A DNA stretch of 64,000 bases, from positions 62,001-126,000 of the forward strand of contig NZ_PTIS01000003.1 in the NCBI RefSeq assembly GCF_002934235.1, given 5' to 3'. Shown one piece after another: positions 36,799-46,903 of this stretch. The notes beneath the pieces were generated by a model. The model had not been told where the DNA came from and ran no database searches. It saw nothing but the letters and a program-made list of their open reading frames with translations. The first letter of the stretch is position 1; the number at the start of each line of letters is the position of its first letter. Position numbers and translations under genes: made by a program. The DNA is from Clostridium algidicarnis DSM 15099 (lineage in GTDB: Bacteria > Bacillota > Clostridia > Clostridiales > Clostridiaceae).

Positions 36799-37547
36799 AT
36801 AAAGAAAATTTAAAGACATATAAGACTAGTGAAAATAGTCTAAAAAATTTTATGAAGGATAAAACAAAGGTTTTAGTTGCTTCCTTAAGGTATTTAATTA
36901 ATTGTAGCTTATCTATTGTGTTTCCAGAAGGCTCATTTTGCTTACTATGCAAAGAAGAAAGATTGCAAGGGTGCTTTTTATGCTATGAATGTAAAAATAA
37001 AATAAAATTAAATAAAGAAGCTTTTTGTATAGAAATTAAAGATATGGAGTTAGTATATTATTCAACATCTTATTATTCTCATGAAATCAGAGAATTGTTA
37101 ATGAAATTTAAGTATAAAAGAGATTTTAATGTTGCACGGTTTTTTGTTTCTAATATTATGCAAATAATAGATTACAATAAAATAAATTTTGATATTATAT
37201 GTTATGTCCCAGCAAGTAAAGATGGTAAAAATGCTAGAGGTTATGATCAAAGTGAAATATTAGCATGCATAATAAAGGAACAAAGTGGGAAACAAGTAGT
37301 TAGGTGTATAAAAAGAAATACAAACACACAAGAACAAAAAACTGTAAGTGTAGAAAATAGGTGGGAAAACTTAAGGACAGCTTTTAAGTTCGATATTAAA
37401 TATTTAAAAGAAGTTAAAGATAAAGAGATAATACTTATTGATGATGTTGTAACCACAGGCTCTACCTTATATTTTTGTTATAAAGAATTAAAAAATAATG
37501 GCGCTAAAGAAATTAATATATTGACTGTTGCAAAAAGTAGGTTATAA
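36771..37547 (+). CDS. comFC: ComFC-like phosphoribosyltransferase-family competence protein
   Basis: The 258-residue protein has an N-terminal zinc ribbon (CLLCKEE...CFLCYEC), the middle KFKYKRDFNVARFF region, YVPASKDGKNARGYDQSE, and the PRPP-loop motif IILIDDVVTTGSTL near 220-233. ComFC/ComF (amidophosphoribosyltransferase relatives) helps ssDNA handling during transformation, though many clostridia keep it without known competence. It overlaps the upstream gene by 28 bases, so the first 10 residues or so are uncertain. The raiA-motif RNA starts right after its stop. Confidence 0.92.
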   Translation: MGKRFNKYLDKENLKTYKTSENSLKNFMKDKTKVLVASLRYLINCSLSIVFPEGSFCLLCKEERLQGCFLCYECKNKIKLNKEAFCIEIKDMELVYYSTSYYSHEIRELLMKFKYKRDFNVARFFVSNIMQIIDYNKINFDIICYVPASKDGKNARGYDQSEILACIIKEQSGKQVVRCIKRNTNTQEQKTVSVENRWENLRTAFKFDIKYLKEVKDKEIILIDDVVTTGSTLYFCYKELKNNGAKEINILTVAKSRL

Positions 37548-37555
37548 TATATTAT

Positions 37556-37803
37556 GAAGCTAGGTTTGTGGTTGAAAGTCGATGCCAGTCGCAGGCAAAA
37601 CGATCCACGTAAGTTAGATAAAATGTCTAATGATCATGGTGCGGCTTAGAGGTTAGTCCTGCCATTTATAAAAAAATGAGAGAATTAGTAGTGAGGGGTT
37701 AATTCCTAGTAGCAAAAACTCCAGCAGGCGGGTGTGGGGTCAAAGACCAGGTCAACTAGCTAGATAAAGCCTTTAGTCAATTTTTGACTAAAGGCTTTAT
37801 TTT
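37556..37803 (+). ncRNA. raiA-motif noncoding RNA with terminator
   Basis: About 210 structured bases lie between comFC and hpf (raiA), which is the typical place of the large raiA-motif RNA of Clostridia. Recognisable parts are GGTTTGTGGTTGAAAGTCGA near the 5' end and, near the 3' end, CTCCAGCAGGCGGGTGTGGG and GGTCAAAGACCAGGTCAAC. A perfect 15-bp terminator hairpin (37766-37780 with 37784-37798) and a T-run end it. The RNA is thought to act in trans and has been tied to sporulation and cell aggregation. Exact ends are estimated. After it, 37804-38084 is AT-rich, with a TGTTAATTAACA palindrome at 37962-37973, and probably carries the hpf promoter. Confidence 0.85.
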
Positions 37804-38084
37804 TTAAAATTATGTATTAATAAATAATTAAATGAATTATATATTAATGTAAAATATATTTTAGCAGATGCTAATTAAAAGAAATAAGATTTTAATCATA
37901 AAGAATATAATGAGATAACAAGAATTTTAAAGATATAAAAGGATAAATCAACATAATATTTTGTTAATTAACACAATAGCCCTTGTTAAATTTCAAAAAA
38001 AGTTATAGAATAAATACAAGGACATAAATAAATGTATCTTAATAAAAGTCAAATAATACAACTTAGCAGAGAGGGGCTGGAATT

Positions 38085-38612
38085 ATGAAAATAGTAGTAA
38101 TGGCCAAAAACATAGAACTTACAAAAGCATTGAAGGAAACAGTGGAAAAGAAACTCTCAAAGCTGGAAAAGTATTTTAATCCAAATGTAGAAGCACGTGC
38201 CACATTAAGCGTACAAAAAAACAGACAAACAATTGAGGTAACAATACCGTTTAATGGAATAATACTAAGGGGCGAAGAGTCGACAGATGATTTATATGCT
38301 TCCATTGATTTAGTAGTAGATAAATTAGAAAGACAAATTAGAAAGCAGAAAACAAAATTACAAAGAAGAAATACTGGAGATTCTTTGAGGTTTCAATCAA
38401 TAGTAGCTTATGAAGATAAGGAAGAGGAAGAACCGAGAATAGTTAAAACTAAGCGATTTGCAATAAAACCAATGGGAACAGAAGAAGCGGTTTTACAAAT
38501 GGAGCTTCTAGCTCATAGTTTCTTTGTATATCAAAATTCAGACACAGAGGAAGTAAATGTAGTCTATAAGAGAAAAGATGGAAATTATGGTTTAATAGAG
38601 CCTGAATTTTAA
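38085..38612 (+). CDS. hpf: Ribosome hibernation promoting factor, long form
   Basis: The 175-residue protein has the N-terminal RaiA/HPF domain (residues 1-100: MKIVVMAKNIELTKALKETVE, KLSKLEKYF, GEESTDDLYASIDLVVDKLERQIRK). A linker follows, then the C-terminal dimerisation domain (KRFAIKPMGTEEAVLQMELLAHSFFVYQN). Long HPF joins two 70S ribosomes into inactive 100S dimers. AGAGAGGGGC precedes the ATG. The upstream RNA is named after this gene. A hairpin at 38653-38679 after the stop may be the terminator. Confidence 0.96.
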   Translation: MKIVVMAKNIELTKALKETVEKKLSKLEKYFNPNVEARATLSVQKNRQTIEVTIPFNGIILRGEESTDDLYASIDLVVDKLERQIRKQKTKLQRRNTGDSLRFQSIVAYEDKEEEEPRIVKTKRFAIKPMGTEEAVLQMELLAHSFFVYQNSDTEEVNVVYKRKDGNYGLIEPEF

Positions 38613-38713
38613 AACTTTAAAATTATAAATAAAAGATTAATGTTTTTATATGGCAGCTCTTTATTATAAAGAGCTGCTATTATTTTAAATATTTTTACTT
38701 TTAGAGGTTGGTA

Positions 38714-38743
38714 TTGAAATGTTTACTGATTCAATGATATAAT
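38714..38743 (+). promoter_or_regulatory. Probable promoter of secA-prfB
   Basis: TTGAAA (38714-38719), 18-bp spacer, TATAAT (38738-38743), 45 bases before secA. Confidence 0.7.
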
Positions 38744-38787
38744 TTAATAATGAGTTATTATAAGAACAGAATTGTGAGGATGAAAGT

Positions 38788-41295
38788 ATGGGATTAATTG
38801 ATAAGGTATTTGGAAGTTATAGTGAGAGAGAAGTAAAAAGAATCATTCCAATTGTAGATGATATAGAAAAGTTAGAAGAACAAACTAAAAGCTTAAATGA
38901 TGAAGAACTTAAAGAAAAAACTAATGAGTTCAAATTAAGAATTAAAAATGGTGAAAATCTAAATGATTTACTTCCAGAAGCATTTGCAGTAGTAAGAGAA
39001 GCGTCTGTAAGGACCTTAGGAATGCGACATTTTAGAGAACAACTTATAGGAGGAGTAGTTCTTCATCAAGGTAGAATTTCGGAAATGAAGACAGGTGAAG
39101 GTAAGACTTTAGTTGCAACACTTCCTGCATACTTAAATGCCTTAAGTGGTGATGGTGTCCACATAATAACAGTAAATGATTATCTTGCAAATAGAGATAA
39201 AGAGTGGATGGGACAAATATTTGAATTTTTAGGGCTAAAGGTAGGCGTAATACTACATGGTCTAAGCTCTGAGCAAAGAAGGGAAGCTTATAATTCAGAT
39301 ATAACATATGGTACTAATAATGAGTATGGATTTGATTACCTTAGAGATAATATGGTTATATATAAAGAGGAAAAAGTTCAAAGAAAACTAAACTTTTGTA
39401 TAGTAGATGAGGTGGATTCTATACTTATTGATGAAGCAAGAACACCCCTTATAATATCTGGCGAAGGAGAAAAATCTACCGAATTTTATAAAGTTGCAGA
39501 TTACTTTGCAAAAACTTTAATAAAAGAAGAAGATTTTACTGTAGATGAGAAGACAAATTCTACAATTCTTAGCGAAGAGGGAGTTAAAAAAGCTGAAAAG
39601 TATTTTAGACTTGAGAACTATGCAGATGCTCAAAATATGGAGATTCAACACCATATTACCCAGGCTTTAAAAGCAAACTATGCAATGAGAAGAGATAAAG
39701 ATTACATGGTTAAAGATGGGGAAGTAGTAATAGTTGATGAATTTACTGGAAGACTTATGGAAGGTAGAAGATATAGTGATGGGCTTCACCAAGCTATTGA
39801 GGCTAAAGAAGGAGTTAAAGTTGAAAAAGAATCTAAAACTCTTGCTACAATAACATTCCAAAATTATTTTAGGATGTATAATAAGTTATCTGGTATGACA
39901 GGAACAGCTCAAACTGAAGAAGTAGAATTTAGAGAAATATATGGATTAGATGTTATTGCAATACCTACTCACATGCCAATTAAAAGAGTAGATTACCCAG
40001 ATACTATATTTAAAAGTGTAAAAGGTAAGTATAATGCAATAATAAAAGATATTGAAGAATCTTATAAATCAGGGCAGCCGGTTTTAGTAGGTACTGCTAG
40101 TATAGAAAAATCAGAAGTTTTATCAGCCCTTTTAAAGAAAAGAGGAGTACCGCATCAAGTGTTAAATGCTAAATATCATGAGAGAGAAGCTGACATAGTA
40201 TCTCATGCAGGAGAAAAAGGATTAGTTACTATAGCTACTAACATGGCAGGTCGTGGTACTGATATTAAGCTAGAAGACGGTGTGCCTGAAATTGGTGGAC
40301 TTAAGATAATAGGTACAGAAAGACATGAATCAAGGCGTATAGATAACCAACTTAGAGGACGTTCTGGTCGTCAAGGAGATCCTGGATCTACTAGATTTTA
40401 CCTATCATTAGAAGATGATTTAATGAGAGTTTTTGGTTCAGAAAAATTACAAGGACTAGTAGATAAAATTGGTCTTGGGGAAGATGATCCAATAGAAAGT
40501 AAAATGGTTACAAGAGCTATTGAAAATGCTCAAAAAAAGGTTGAAGGAAACAACTTTGATGTTAGAAAGACTCTTCTAGGATATGATGATGTTATGAATC
40601 AGCAAAGAGAAATAATTTATAGGCAAAGAACACAGGTTTTAGAAGGCGAAACCTTAAAAGAACAAATTCAAGATATGATAAAAGATGTGATTAATAACGC
40701 TGTAGATTCCCATCTATCAGGAGTAGAAGATACATTTAAAGAAGATATTAAAAATCTAATTAATTTTATGGAAGATTTATATGTTCCACATCATTTGGTA
40801 AAAGCTGAAGAATTAGAATTATTATCAAATGAAGAAATAAAAGAAAAATACTTATCTATAGCTCATAATATTTATGAAGAAAAAGAAAAAGATTTTGGAA
40901 ATGAAAGTATGAGAGAGATAGAAAGAGTTATCCTTTTAAGAGTAGTTGATACTAAATGGATGGATCATATTGACAACATGGATCATTTAAAGCAAGGTAT
41001 AGGATTACGTGCATATAAACAACAAGATCCTACACAAGCATATCAATTTGAAGGAAGCACTATGTTTGAAGAGATGATTTATAACATAAAACATGATACT
41101 GTAAGATATTTATTGCAGGTTCAAGCTGAAAGAGCTCCTGAAAGAGAAAAAGTGGTAAAAGAGGTTTCAACTAATTATGAAGATTCCTCAGTAAGAAAAG
41201 AACCGATAAAAAAAGAAGAAAAGATTGGACGAAATGATCCATGTAAATGTGGAAGCGGTAAAAAGTACAAAAATTGTTGTGGTAGAGAAGTTTAG
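38788..41295 (+). CDS. secA: Preprotein translocase ATPase SecA
   Basis: This motor ATPase pushes unfolded precursors through SecYEG. The 835-residue protein has Walker [18 protein letters not shown] (about 100), [17 protein letters not shown], the preprotein cross-linking domain, [26 protein letters not shown], and the C-terminal zinc-binding [13 protein letters not shown]. Length and motifs are complete. GAGGATGAAAGT precedes the ATG. prfB follows 81 bases later, the usual Firmicute order. Confidence 0.98.
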   Translation: MGLIDKVFGSYSEREVKRIIPIVDDIEKLEEQTKSLNDEELKEKTNEFKLRIKNGENLNDLLPEAFAVVREASVRTLGMRHFREQLIGGVVLHQGRISEMKTGEGKTLVATLPAYLNALSGDGVHIITVNDYLANRDKEWMGQIFEFLGLKVGVILHGLSSEQRREAYNSDITYGTNNEYGFDYLRDNMVIYKEEKVQRKLNFCIVDEVDSILIDEARTPLIISGEGEKSTEFYKVADYFAKTLIKEEDFTVDEKTNSTILSEEGVKKAEKYFRLENYADAQNMEIQHHITQALKANYAMRRDKDYMVKDGEVVIVDEFTGRLMEGRRYSDGLHQAIEAKEGVKVEKESKTLATITFQNYFRMYNKLSGMTGTAQTEEVEFREIYGLDVIAIPTHMPIKRVDYPDTIFKSVKGKYNAIIKDIEESYKSGQPVLVGTASIEKSEVLSALLKKRGVPHQVLNAKYHEREADIVSHAGEKGLVTIATNMAGRGTDIKLEDGVPEIGGLKIIGTERHESRRIDNQLRGRSGRQGDPGSTRFYLSLEDDLMRVFGSEKLQGLVDKIGLGEDDPIESKMVTRAIENAQKKVEGNNFDVRKTLLGYDDVMNQQREIIYRQRTQVLEGETLKEQIQDMIKDVINNAVDSHLSGVEDTFKEDIKNLINFMEDLYVPHHLVKAEELELLSNEEIKEKYLSIAHNIYEEKEKDFGNESMREIERVILLRVVDTKWMDHIDNMDHLKQGIGLRAYKQQDPTQAYQFEGSTMFEEMIYNIKHDTVRYLLQVQAERAPEREKVVKEVSTNYEDSSVRKEPIKKEEKIGRNDPCKCGSGKKYKNCCGREV

Positions 41296-41376
41296 CTATA
41301 GTATAGATTTGCAACTTTTAAAAAGTTGCAAATCTATATTCATTTAAGAGTGCATTATTTAAAGGGAGATGAAAAT

Positions 41377-42496
41377 ATGATTTTACAATTAGAAGAACAA
41401 TTATCTAAAATTCCACAATTTAAAGAAACTTTAAAAGAAATGGGGGCTTCACTTTGACATCTTAACAACAAAGATAGTTATTGAAGAATATGAACATAAA
41501 ATGCAAAGCCCAGGATTTTGGAATGATAATATAAAAGCCCAACAGATATCGCAGAAATGTAAGTCTTTAAAAGATCAGTTAGATAAGTATAATTCATTGG
41601 TACTACGATTAGAAGATATAGAAGTTTTAGGCAGCTTAATTGGCGAGGAGAAAGATCCTATTATAAAAGAATTTATAGGTGATATAAAACTTTTGGAAAA
41701 GGATATTGATAACTTTAGAATAGAAATTTTGCTTTCAGGAGAATATGATAGAAATAATGCTATATTAACGCTTCATGTAGGTGTTGGTGGTAATGATGCT
41801 CAAGATTGGACTGAGATGCTTCTTAGAATGTATACGAGATGGATTGAGAACAAGGGGTTTAGCATTGATATAATTGATTATATTAGCGGAGACGAAGCTG
41901 GAATTAAAAGTGTTACCCTTAAAGTATCTGGAGAGTTTGCATATGGATATCTTAAAACTGAAAAAGGAATACATAGGCTAGTTAGAATATCTCCATATAA
42001 TTCTAGTGGTAAAAGACAGACTTCTTTTGCATCTGTAGAAGTACTTCCAGAATTAAAAGAAGACCAAGATATTGATATTAAGCCAGAGGATATAAAACTA
42101 GATACCTTTAGAGCAAGTGGTGCTGGAGGACAGTATGTAAATAAAACAGAATCTGCGGTTCGGATAACTCATATACCAACAGGAATAGTTGTTCAATGTC
42201 AAAATGAAAGAAGTCAACATTATAATAGGGAAGTGGCATTAAAGGTTTTAAAATCAAAGCTTATAGCATTAAAAGAGCAAGCGCACAAGGAGAAAATTGA
42301 AGATTTAACTGGAGAACAAAAAGATATGGGGTGGGGTAGTCAAATAAGATCTTATGTTTTTCATCCCTATAACTTAGTAAAGGATCATAGAACCTTGGTG
42401 GAAAGTGGTAATATAGATGCTGTTATGGATGGAGAAATTGATTTATTTATAAATGAATATTTAAAACAAAGTAGTAATGGGAAACTTAAAGAATAA
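41377..42496 (+). CDS. prfB: Peptide chain release factor 2, programmed +1 frameshift
   Basis: RF2 reads UAA and UGA. The first 26 codons (from ATG 41377, after AAAGGGAG) end at an in-frame TGA at 41455-41457 within CTTTGAC. A GGGGG run lies just upstream. Skipping one base lets translation continue from GAC at 41456 ([15 protein letters not shown]...) to 42496, giving 372 residues. This is the classic RF2 autoregulatory frameshift. The catalytic GGQ is in [15 protein letters not shown]. The stop-recognition tripeptide, normally SPF, reads SPY here ([16 protein letters not shown]). Confidence 0.97.
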
Positions 42497-42528
42497 AGAT
42501 AAACTTATATTAATAATGAGGTGTAGTA

Positions 42529-44688
42529 ATGACAAGTAATATTGAACAAAAACTTGCAAAGGAACTTTCTATAAATGAAAGTCAAGTAATTAGTGTTGTT
42601 GAGATGATAGATGAGGGTAATACCGTTCCTTTTATAGCCAGATATAGGAAGGAACGAACTGGGGGATTAGATGATGAGGTGCTTAGAAAATTATCGGAAA
42701 GACTGATTTATATAAGAGGACTAGAGGATAAAAAAGAGAATGTTATAAGACTTATCGAAGAGCAGGAAAAGCTTACAGAAGAAATAAGGTTTAGTATTTT
42801 AAAATCTGAAACATTAACAGAAGTAGATGATATATATCGGCCTTTCAAAATGAAAAAGAGAACAAGAGCTACTATGGCGGAAGAAAAGGGATTAAAACCC
42901 TTAGCACAATTAGTATGGAATGGAAACTTTAAAGGCAATTTTGAAGTTGAGATGGATAAGATGATTGATTTAGAAAAAGGAATAGATTCCAGGGAAACAG
43001 CTATTAAAGGAGCTATGGACATAATAAGTGAAGTTATATCTGATAACGCAGAATTTAGAAAGTGGATAAGGTCATATATTCAAAGAGAGGCTATAATAGT
43101 AACTAAAGGAAGTTCAGAGGAACCTACACCCTATGAAATGTATTATGATTATAAAGAACCAATAAGGAACATTCCTCCATATAGAATACTTGCTATAAAT
43201 AGAGGAGAAAAAGAAAAGGTTCTAAGTGTTAAGCTTGATTACATGGTAGAAATAGTTATACAATATTTAGAGGGAAAGTGTATTAAGGGAAATAATATAA
43301 CGGATAAATATATAAAAGAAAGCGTAAGGGACTCTTATAAGAGGCTCATCTATCCATCTATTGAAAGAGAAATAAGAGCACAGCTTACAGAAATTGCTGA
43401 AGAAAGGGCTATAGAAATATTTAAGACTAACCTAAAATCTTTAATTATGCAACCTCCTATAAAAGATAAGGTGGTTATGGGATTTGATCCAGGATTTAGA
43501 ACTGGATGTAAGGTAGCTGTTTTAGATAAAACAGGAAAGTTTCTAGAAAAGGCTACAGTTTATCCTACAGCACCAAGAAAAGATATAGATGGAACTATAA
43601 GTAAATTAAAAGAACTTGTTCTAAAAGAAGATATTGATGTGATATCTTTAGGAAATGGAACGGCTAGTAGAGAATCAGAAGAAGTTATAGCTCTTTTGAT
43701 AAAAGAATTAAAAGAAGAAAAGGGAAAAGAGCTTTATTATGTTATAGTTTCAGAAGCGGGAGCTTCTGTATATTCAGCATCAAAGCTTGCAGCGGATGAA
43801 TATCCTAATTTAGATGTAACTATAAGAGGGGCTATATCTATTGGAAGAAGACTTCAAGACCCACTATCGGAATTAGTTAAAATAGACCCAAAGTCTATAG
43901 GCGTTGGTCAATATCAACATGATGTAACAGCTAAAAAACTAGATGAATCACTTAAAGGTACAGTAGAGGATGTAGTGAATAAAGTTGGGGTGGATTTAAA
44001 CATGGCCACACCTTCTCTTTTATCATATATTTCAGGTATTAATGATACTGTAGCACAAAATATAGTTAGTTATAGAGACGAAAAGGGTAAATTTAATAGC
44101 AGAAAAGAACTTCTTAAAGTAAAGAGACTAGGTCAAAAAGCGTTTGAACAATGTGCAGGATTTTTAAGGGTTATGGAAAGTAAGGAACCCCTGGATAATA
44201 CTTCTGTACATCCTGAATCCTATGCATCTGCAAAAAAACTTGTGGATATATTAGGATATAATAAGGATGACTTTAAAAGTGGAAGCTTAAAGGATATAGA
44301 ACAAAGGGCTGAAAAATTTTCGCTAGAAGAATTAGCAGATAATATAGGCATAGGTAAATTAACTTTAGTTGATATAATAAAAGAACTTAAAAAACCAGGA
44401 AGGGATCCTAGAGAAGAACTTCCAAAACCTATGTTAAAAACAGGTATTATGGATATAACACAATTAAAGATAGGAATGCTATTAATAGGTACAGTTAGAA
44501 ATGTATCAGATTTTGGTGCATTTGTAGATATTGGAGTTCACCAAGATGGTCTAGTCCACAAAAGCCAAATGTCTGATACTTTCGTAAAACATCCCTTAGA
44601 TATTGTAAAAGTTGGAGATATAATAAATGTAAAAGTAATTGAAATTGATGAAAAAAGAGGTAGAATATCTTTAACTATGAAAATGTAA
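42529..44688 (+). CDS. tex: Tex-family RNA-binding transcription accessory protein
   Basis: The 719-residue protein has the N-terminal Tex domain (GNTVPFIARYRKERTGGLDDEVLRKL), a YqgF/RNase H-like domain (VMGFDPGFRTGCKVAVLD), helix-hairpin-helix units (IVSYRDEKGKFNSRKELLKVKRLGQKAFEQCAGFLR) and a C-terminal S1 domain (IGTVRNVSDFGAFVDIGVHQDGLVHKSQ). Tex proteins bind nucleic acid and affect transcription; the exact role in clostridia is unknown. The ATG follows GAGGTGTAGTA, 33 bases after prfB. Confidence 0.95.
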   Translation: MTSNIEQKLAKELSINESQVISVVEMIDEGNTVPFIARYRKERTGGLDDEVLRKLSERLIYIRGLEDKKENVIRLIEEQEKLTEEIRFSILKSETLTEVDDIYRPFKMKKRTRATMAEEKGLKPLAQLVWNGNFKGNFEVEMDKMIDLEKGIDSRETAIKGAMDIISEVISDNAEFRKWIRSYIQREAIIVTKGSSEEPTPYEMYYDYKEPIRNIPPYRILAINRGEKEKVLSVKLDYMVEIVIQYLEGKCIKGNNITDKYIKESVRDSYKRLIYPSIEREIRAQLTEIAEERAIEIFKTNLKSLIMQPPIKDKVVMGFDPGFRTGCKVAVLDKTGKFLEKATVYPTAPRKDIDGTISKLKELVLKEDIDVISLGNGTASRESEEVIALLIKELKEEKGKELYYVIVSEAGASVYSASKLAADEYPNLDVTIRGAISIGRRLQDPLSELVKIDPKSIGVGQYQHDVTAKKLDESLKGTVEDVVNKVGVDLNMATPSLLSYISGINDTVAQNIVSYRDEKGKFNSRKELLKVKRLGQKAFEQCAGFLRVMESKEPLDNTSVHPESYASAKKLVDILGYNKDDFKSGSLKDIEQRAEKFSLEELADNIGIGKLTLVDIIKELKKPGRDPREELPKPMLKTGIMDITQLKIGMLLIGTVRNVSDFGAFVDIGVHQDGLVHKSQMSDTFVKHPLDIVKVGDIINVKVIEIDEKRGRISLTMKM

Positions 44689-44695
44689 AATAGAC

Positions 44696-44724
44696 TTGTT
44701 ATTTAAATAACAGTGTTATATAAT
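44696..44724 (+). promoter_or_regulatory. Promoter of the FMN riboswitch-ribU transcript
   Basis: TTGTTA (44696-44701), 17 bp, TATAAT (44719-44724), 24 bases before the aptamer. Confidence 0.7.
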
Positions 44725-44747
44725 GAGATTATAAAATAAAATATATT

Positions 44748-44909
44748 ATCTTCAGGGCGGGGCGAAGATCCCCACCGGCGGTAAAGCCCGCAAGCCTACA
44801 TGGCATGATTCGGTTAGATTCCGAAGCCGACAGTATAGTCTGGATGGAAGAAGGTAAGCTATCTAAATAGGATAATTGCTTTGCCCTGGCTTTGTGTCAG
44901 GGTATTTTT
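44748..44909 (+). promoter_or_regulatory. FMN riboswitch (RFN element) upstream of ribU
   Basis: The aptamer 44748-44855 has the core blocks ATCTTCAGGGCGGGGCGAAG, CCCCACCGGCGGTAAA, GCCCGC, GATTCGGT..GATTCCGAAGCCGACAGT and GGATGGAAGAAG. A terminator hairpin CCCTG...CAGGG (44884-44902) followed by TATTTTT acts as the expression platform, so FMN should stop ribU transcription. Confidence 0.97.
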
Positions 44910-44972
44910 GCATTTAATCAGATAAAGTTAGCATGAGCCCCTTGAGGATACCTAATTTAAGGAGGTATTATC

Positions 44973-45611
44973 ATGAATAAAAAGTTTAATCTTAACAAAC
45001 AAATTAAAATTACATTACTTGCAGCTATGGCTTTTATACTGATGTATTTTGATTTCCCATTACCATTGTTTCCAGGTTTTTTAAAGATAGATTTAAGTGA
45101 TCTACCAGCTCTAATAGGAGCATTTGCTTTAGGACCTGTAGAAGGAATTGTAATAGAACTTTTAAAAAACATACTTCATGTGTTATTTAAGGGGACTCAG
45201 ACAGCTTTAGTAGGAGAATTTGCAAACTTTATAGTAGGCTCAGTGTTAGTGTTTATTTCAGGATATATATATAAAAGAAATAAAAATAAAAAGGGAGCTG
45301 TTGTGGGGTTAGTATGTGGAGTTTTAGCAATGACCACAGTAGCATCATTAATAAATTACTTTGTATTGATACCAACCTATGCAAAGGTGTTTAAATTACC
45401 TTTAGATACACTAATAGGTATGGGAACAAAACTTAATGGAAATATAATAGATTTAAAAACCTTTATAATTTGGTCTGTAGTACCGTTTAATTTATTAAAG
45501 GGGATATTAGTATCACTAGTTACTCTTGGAGTATACAAAAATGTATCTTCACTTGTTCATAAAGAAGAGGTAATCTTAGAGAAAAAGAAATATTCAAAAG
45601 AAAATATTTAA
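44973..45611 (+). CDS. ribU: Riboflavin ECF transporter S component RibU
   Basis: This is the substrate-binding membrane subunit that takes up riboflavin with a shared EcfAA'T module, which is not in this window. The 212-residue protein has about six membrane segments, and typical motifs FPLPLFPGFLKIDLSDLPALIGAFALGPVEG and LIELLKN-like VIELLKNILHVLFKG. The RFN element upstream confirms the substrate. AAGGAGGTATTATC precedes the ATG. Confidence 0.96.
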   Translation: MNKKFNLNKQIKITLLAAMAFILMYFDFPLPLFPGFLKIDLSDLPALIGAFALGPVEGIVIELLKNILHVLFKGTQTALVGEFANFIVGSVLVFISGYIYKRNKNKKGAVVGLVCGVLAMTTVASLINYFVLIPTYAKVFKLPLDTLIGMGTKLNGNIIDLKTFIIWSVVPFNLLKGILVSLVTLGVYKNVSSLVHKEEVILEKKKYSKENI

Positions 45612-45640
45612 TGAATAAGAGATAAAAGAACTTTAAATTA

Positions 45641-45681
45641 ACATAAAAAGGCCAGCGTTATGCTAGCCTTTTTATGTTATA
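45641..45681. terminator. Bidirectional terminator between ribU and rimI
   Basis: ACATAAAAAGGC.AGC (45641-45655) pairs with GCT.GCCTTTTTATGT (45663-45677), with A/T-runs on both sides. It separates convergent genes. Confidence 0.88.
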
Positions 45682-45750
45682 GTGCAATAAATCACTAATT
45701 ATAAAGAGTTTTGTAGGTTTAATGGGTATGCTTAAATTAGATACTATAAT

Positions 45751-46197
45751 CTAAAAGTTTCTTTTCCATAATATAAGGGCATCTTCACCATTATCCTCAT
45801 AATACCTTTTTCGTCTTCCTTCTTCTTTGAAATCAAACTTGTTATATAATGATATGGCTACAACATTTGAGGCACGTACCTCTAAAGTCATAGAAGATAT
45901 AAAGTGAGGTTTACCTAAATCTATAAGAGACTTTAATATTAACTCGCCAATTCCAAGACCTCGAAAGCTTGGATGTACTGCTATGTTGGTTATATGAGAT
46001 TCGTCAATAATGATCCAAGTGCCTCCAAAACCAACAATAACGTCATCAGATTTTGCTACCACATAATAAGAAAAGTTATTTTCAAGCTCAGTTAAAAATG
46101 ACTCTCTGCTCCATGAAATAGGAAAACTTAAAAAACTAATAGCTAAAACATCATCTATATCTTCATAGGTCATAGGAGAAATCTTTATATTACTCAT
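45751..46197 (-). CDS. rimI: Ribosomal protein S18 alanine N-acetyltransferase (RimI, GNAT)
   Basis: The 148-residue GNAT has acetyl-CoA-binding text NIAVHPSFRGLGIGELILKSL (about 75-95), EVRASNVVAISLYNKFDFKEEGRRKRYY and YEDNGEDALILW, all typical of RimI. It N-acetylates ribosomal protein S18 in E. coli; the clostridial substrate is assumed. Its ATG overlaps the end of tsaB by 8 bases, so it is the last gene of the tsaE-tsaB-rimI operon. Confidence 0.93.
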   Translation of the reverse strand: MSNIKISPMTYEDIDDVLAISFLSFPISWSRESFLTELENNFSYYVVAKSDDVIVGFGGTWIIIDESHITNIAVHPSFRGLGIGELILKSLIDLGKPHFISSMTLEVRASNVVAISLYNKFDFKEEGRRKRYYEDNGEDALILWKRNF

Positions 46198-46903
46198 GAC
46201 CTAGAAACAACTGTTTTTCATCATATTCTCTTTCAGCTTGAGATTTTATAAGGTACACAGGAGCAGAGTTGTTTATATCATCATTTTCACCATTGCTTAA
46301 TTTATTAATACCTATAACACCTAATGAAGCTGCTCTTATATAATTAAGATCAGAAGGGGCAAATATAACTTTAGGTAGTTGAGTCATTAATTTATCCTTG
46401 TGCAAACTTGTAGCATCTCCTACAAAACAAACTTCCTTATTATAAGTCTTTAAGTGAATTATTAATTCATCTATAGATAGGGAAGCATAATCCATGATTT
46501 GAATAAGAGTTTCATTTTCATATTTATATAGACTAGTATAAACGTTATCTCTAAGTGCATCCATAATTGGACATATAATACCAGAGAAACCGTATATATT
46601 ACGAGCTAATGCGTCTAAGGAAGATACTGAAATAAAAGGTTTGTTTGATGAAAAGCTTAAACCTTTTATAGTTGCCATTCCAATTCTAAGCCCTGTAAAA
46701 GAGCCTGGACCTTTTGATATAACGAATCCATCTATTTCAGATATATCTAATGAAATACTGTTTAATAAAGTATCTATCATGGTTAGTAGTAATACTGAAT
46801 GTTGTTTTTTATAATTAAAATTTATTTCTCCAAGCAATTTATTATCTTCTAAAATTGCAACACTAGCTGTTGAACTAGATGAGTCTACGCTAAGTACCTT
46901 CAT
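46190..46903 (-). CDS. tsaB: tRNA t6A biosynthesis protein TsaB
   Basis: This ASKHA-fold scaffold pairs with TsaD for transfer of the threonylcarbamoyl group to A37 of tRNAs. The 237-residue protein has VDSSSSTASVAIL, IDGFVISKGPGSFTGLRIGMATIKGLS, and ICPIMDALRDNVYTSLY. It overlaps tsaE by 4 bases (ATGA) and rimI by 8, indicating translational coupling. The TsaD gene is not in the window; YwlC, which makes the intermediate, is at 15.6-16.6 kb. Confidence 0.96.
   Translation of the reverse strand: MKVLSVDSSSSTASVAILEDNKLLGEINFNYKKQHSVLLLTMIDTLLNSISLDISEIDGFVISKGPGSFTGLRIGMATIKGLSFSSNKPFISVSSLDALARNIYGFSGIICPIMDALRDNVYTSLYKYENETLIQIMDYASLSIDELIIHLKTYNKEVCFVGDATSLHKDKLMTQLPKVIFAPSDLNYIRAASLGVIGINKLSNGENDDINNSAPVYLIKSQAEREYDEKQLFLGHE

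Noticed and set aside
41501-42496. prfB starting at the in-frame ATG 41501
   Set aside because: The first 26 codons plus a +1 shift at CTTTGAC restore the full RF2 N-terminus, so the short form is an artefact of the frameshift.
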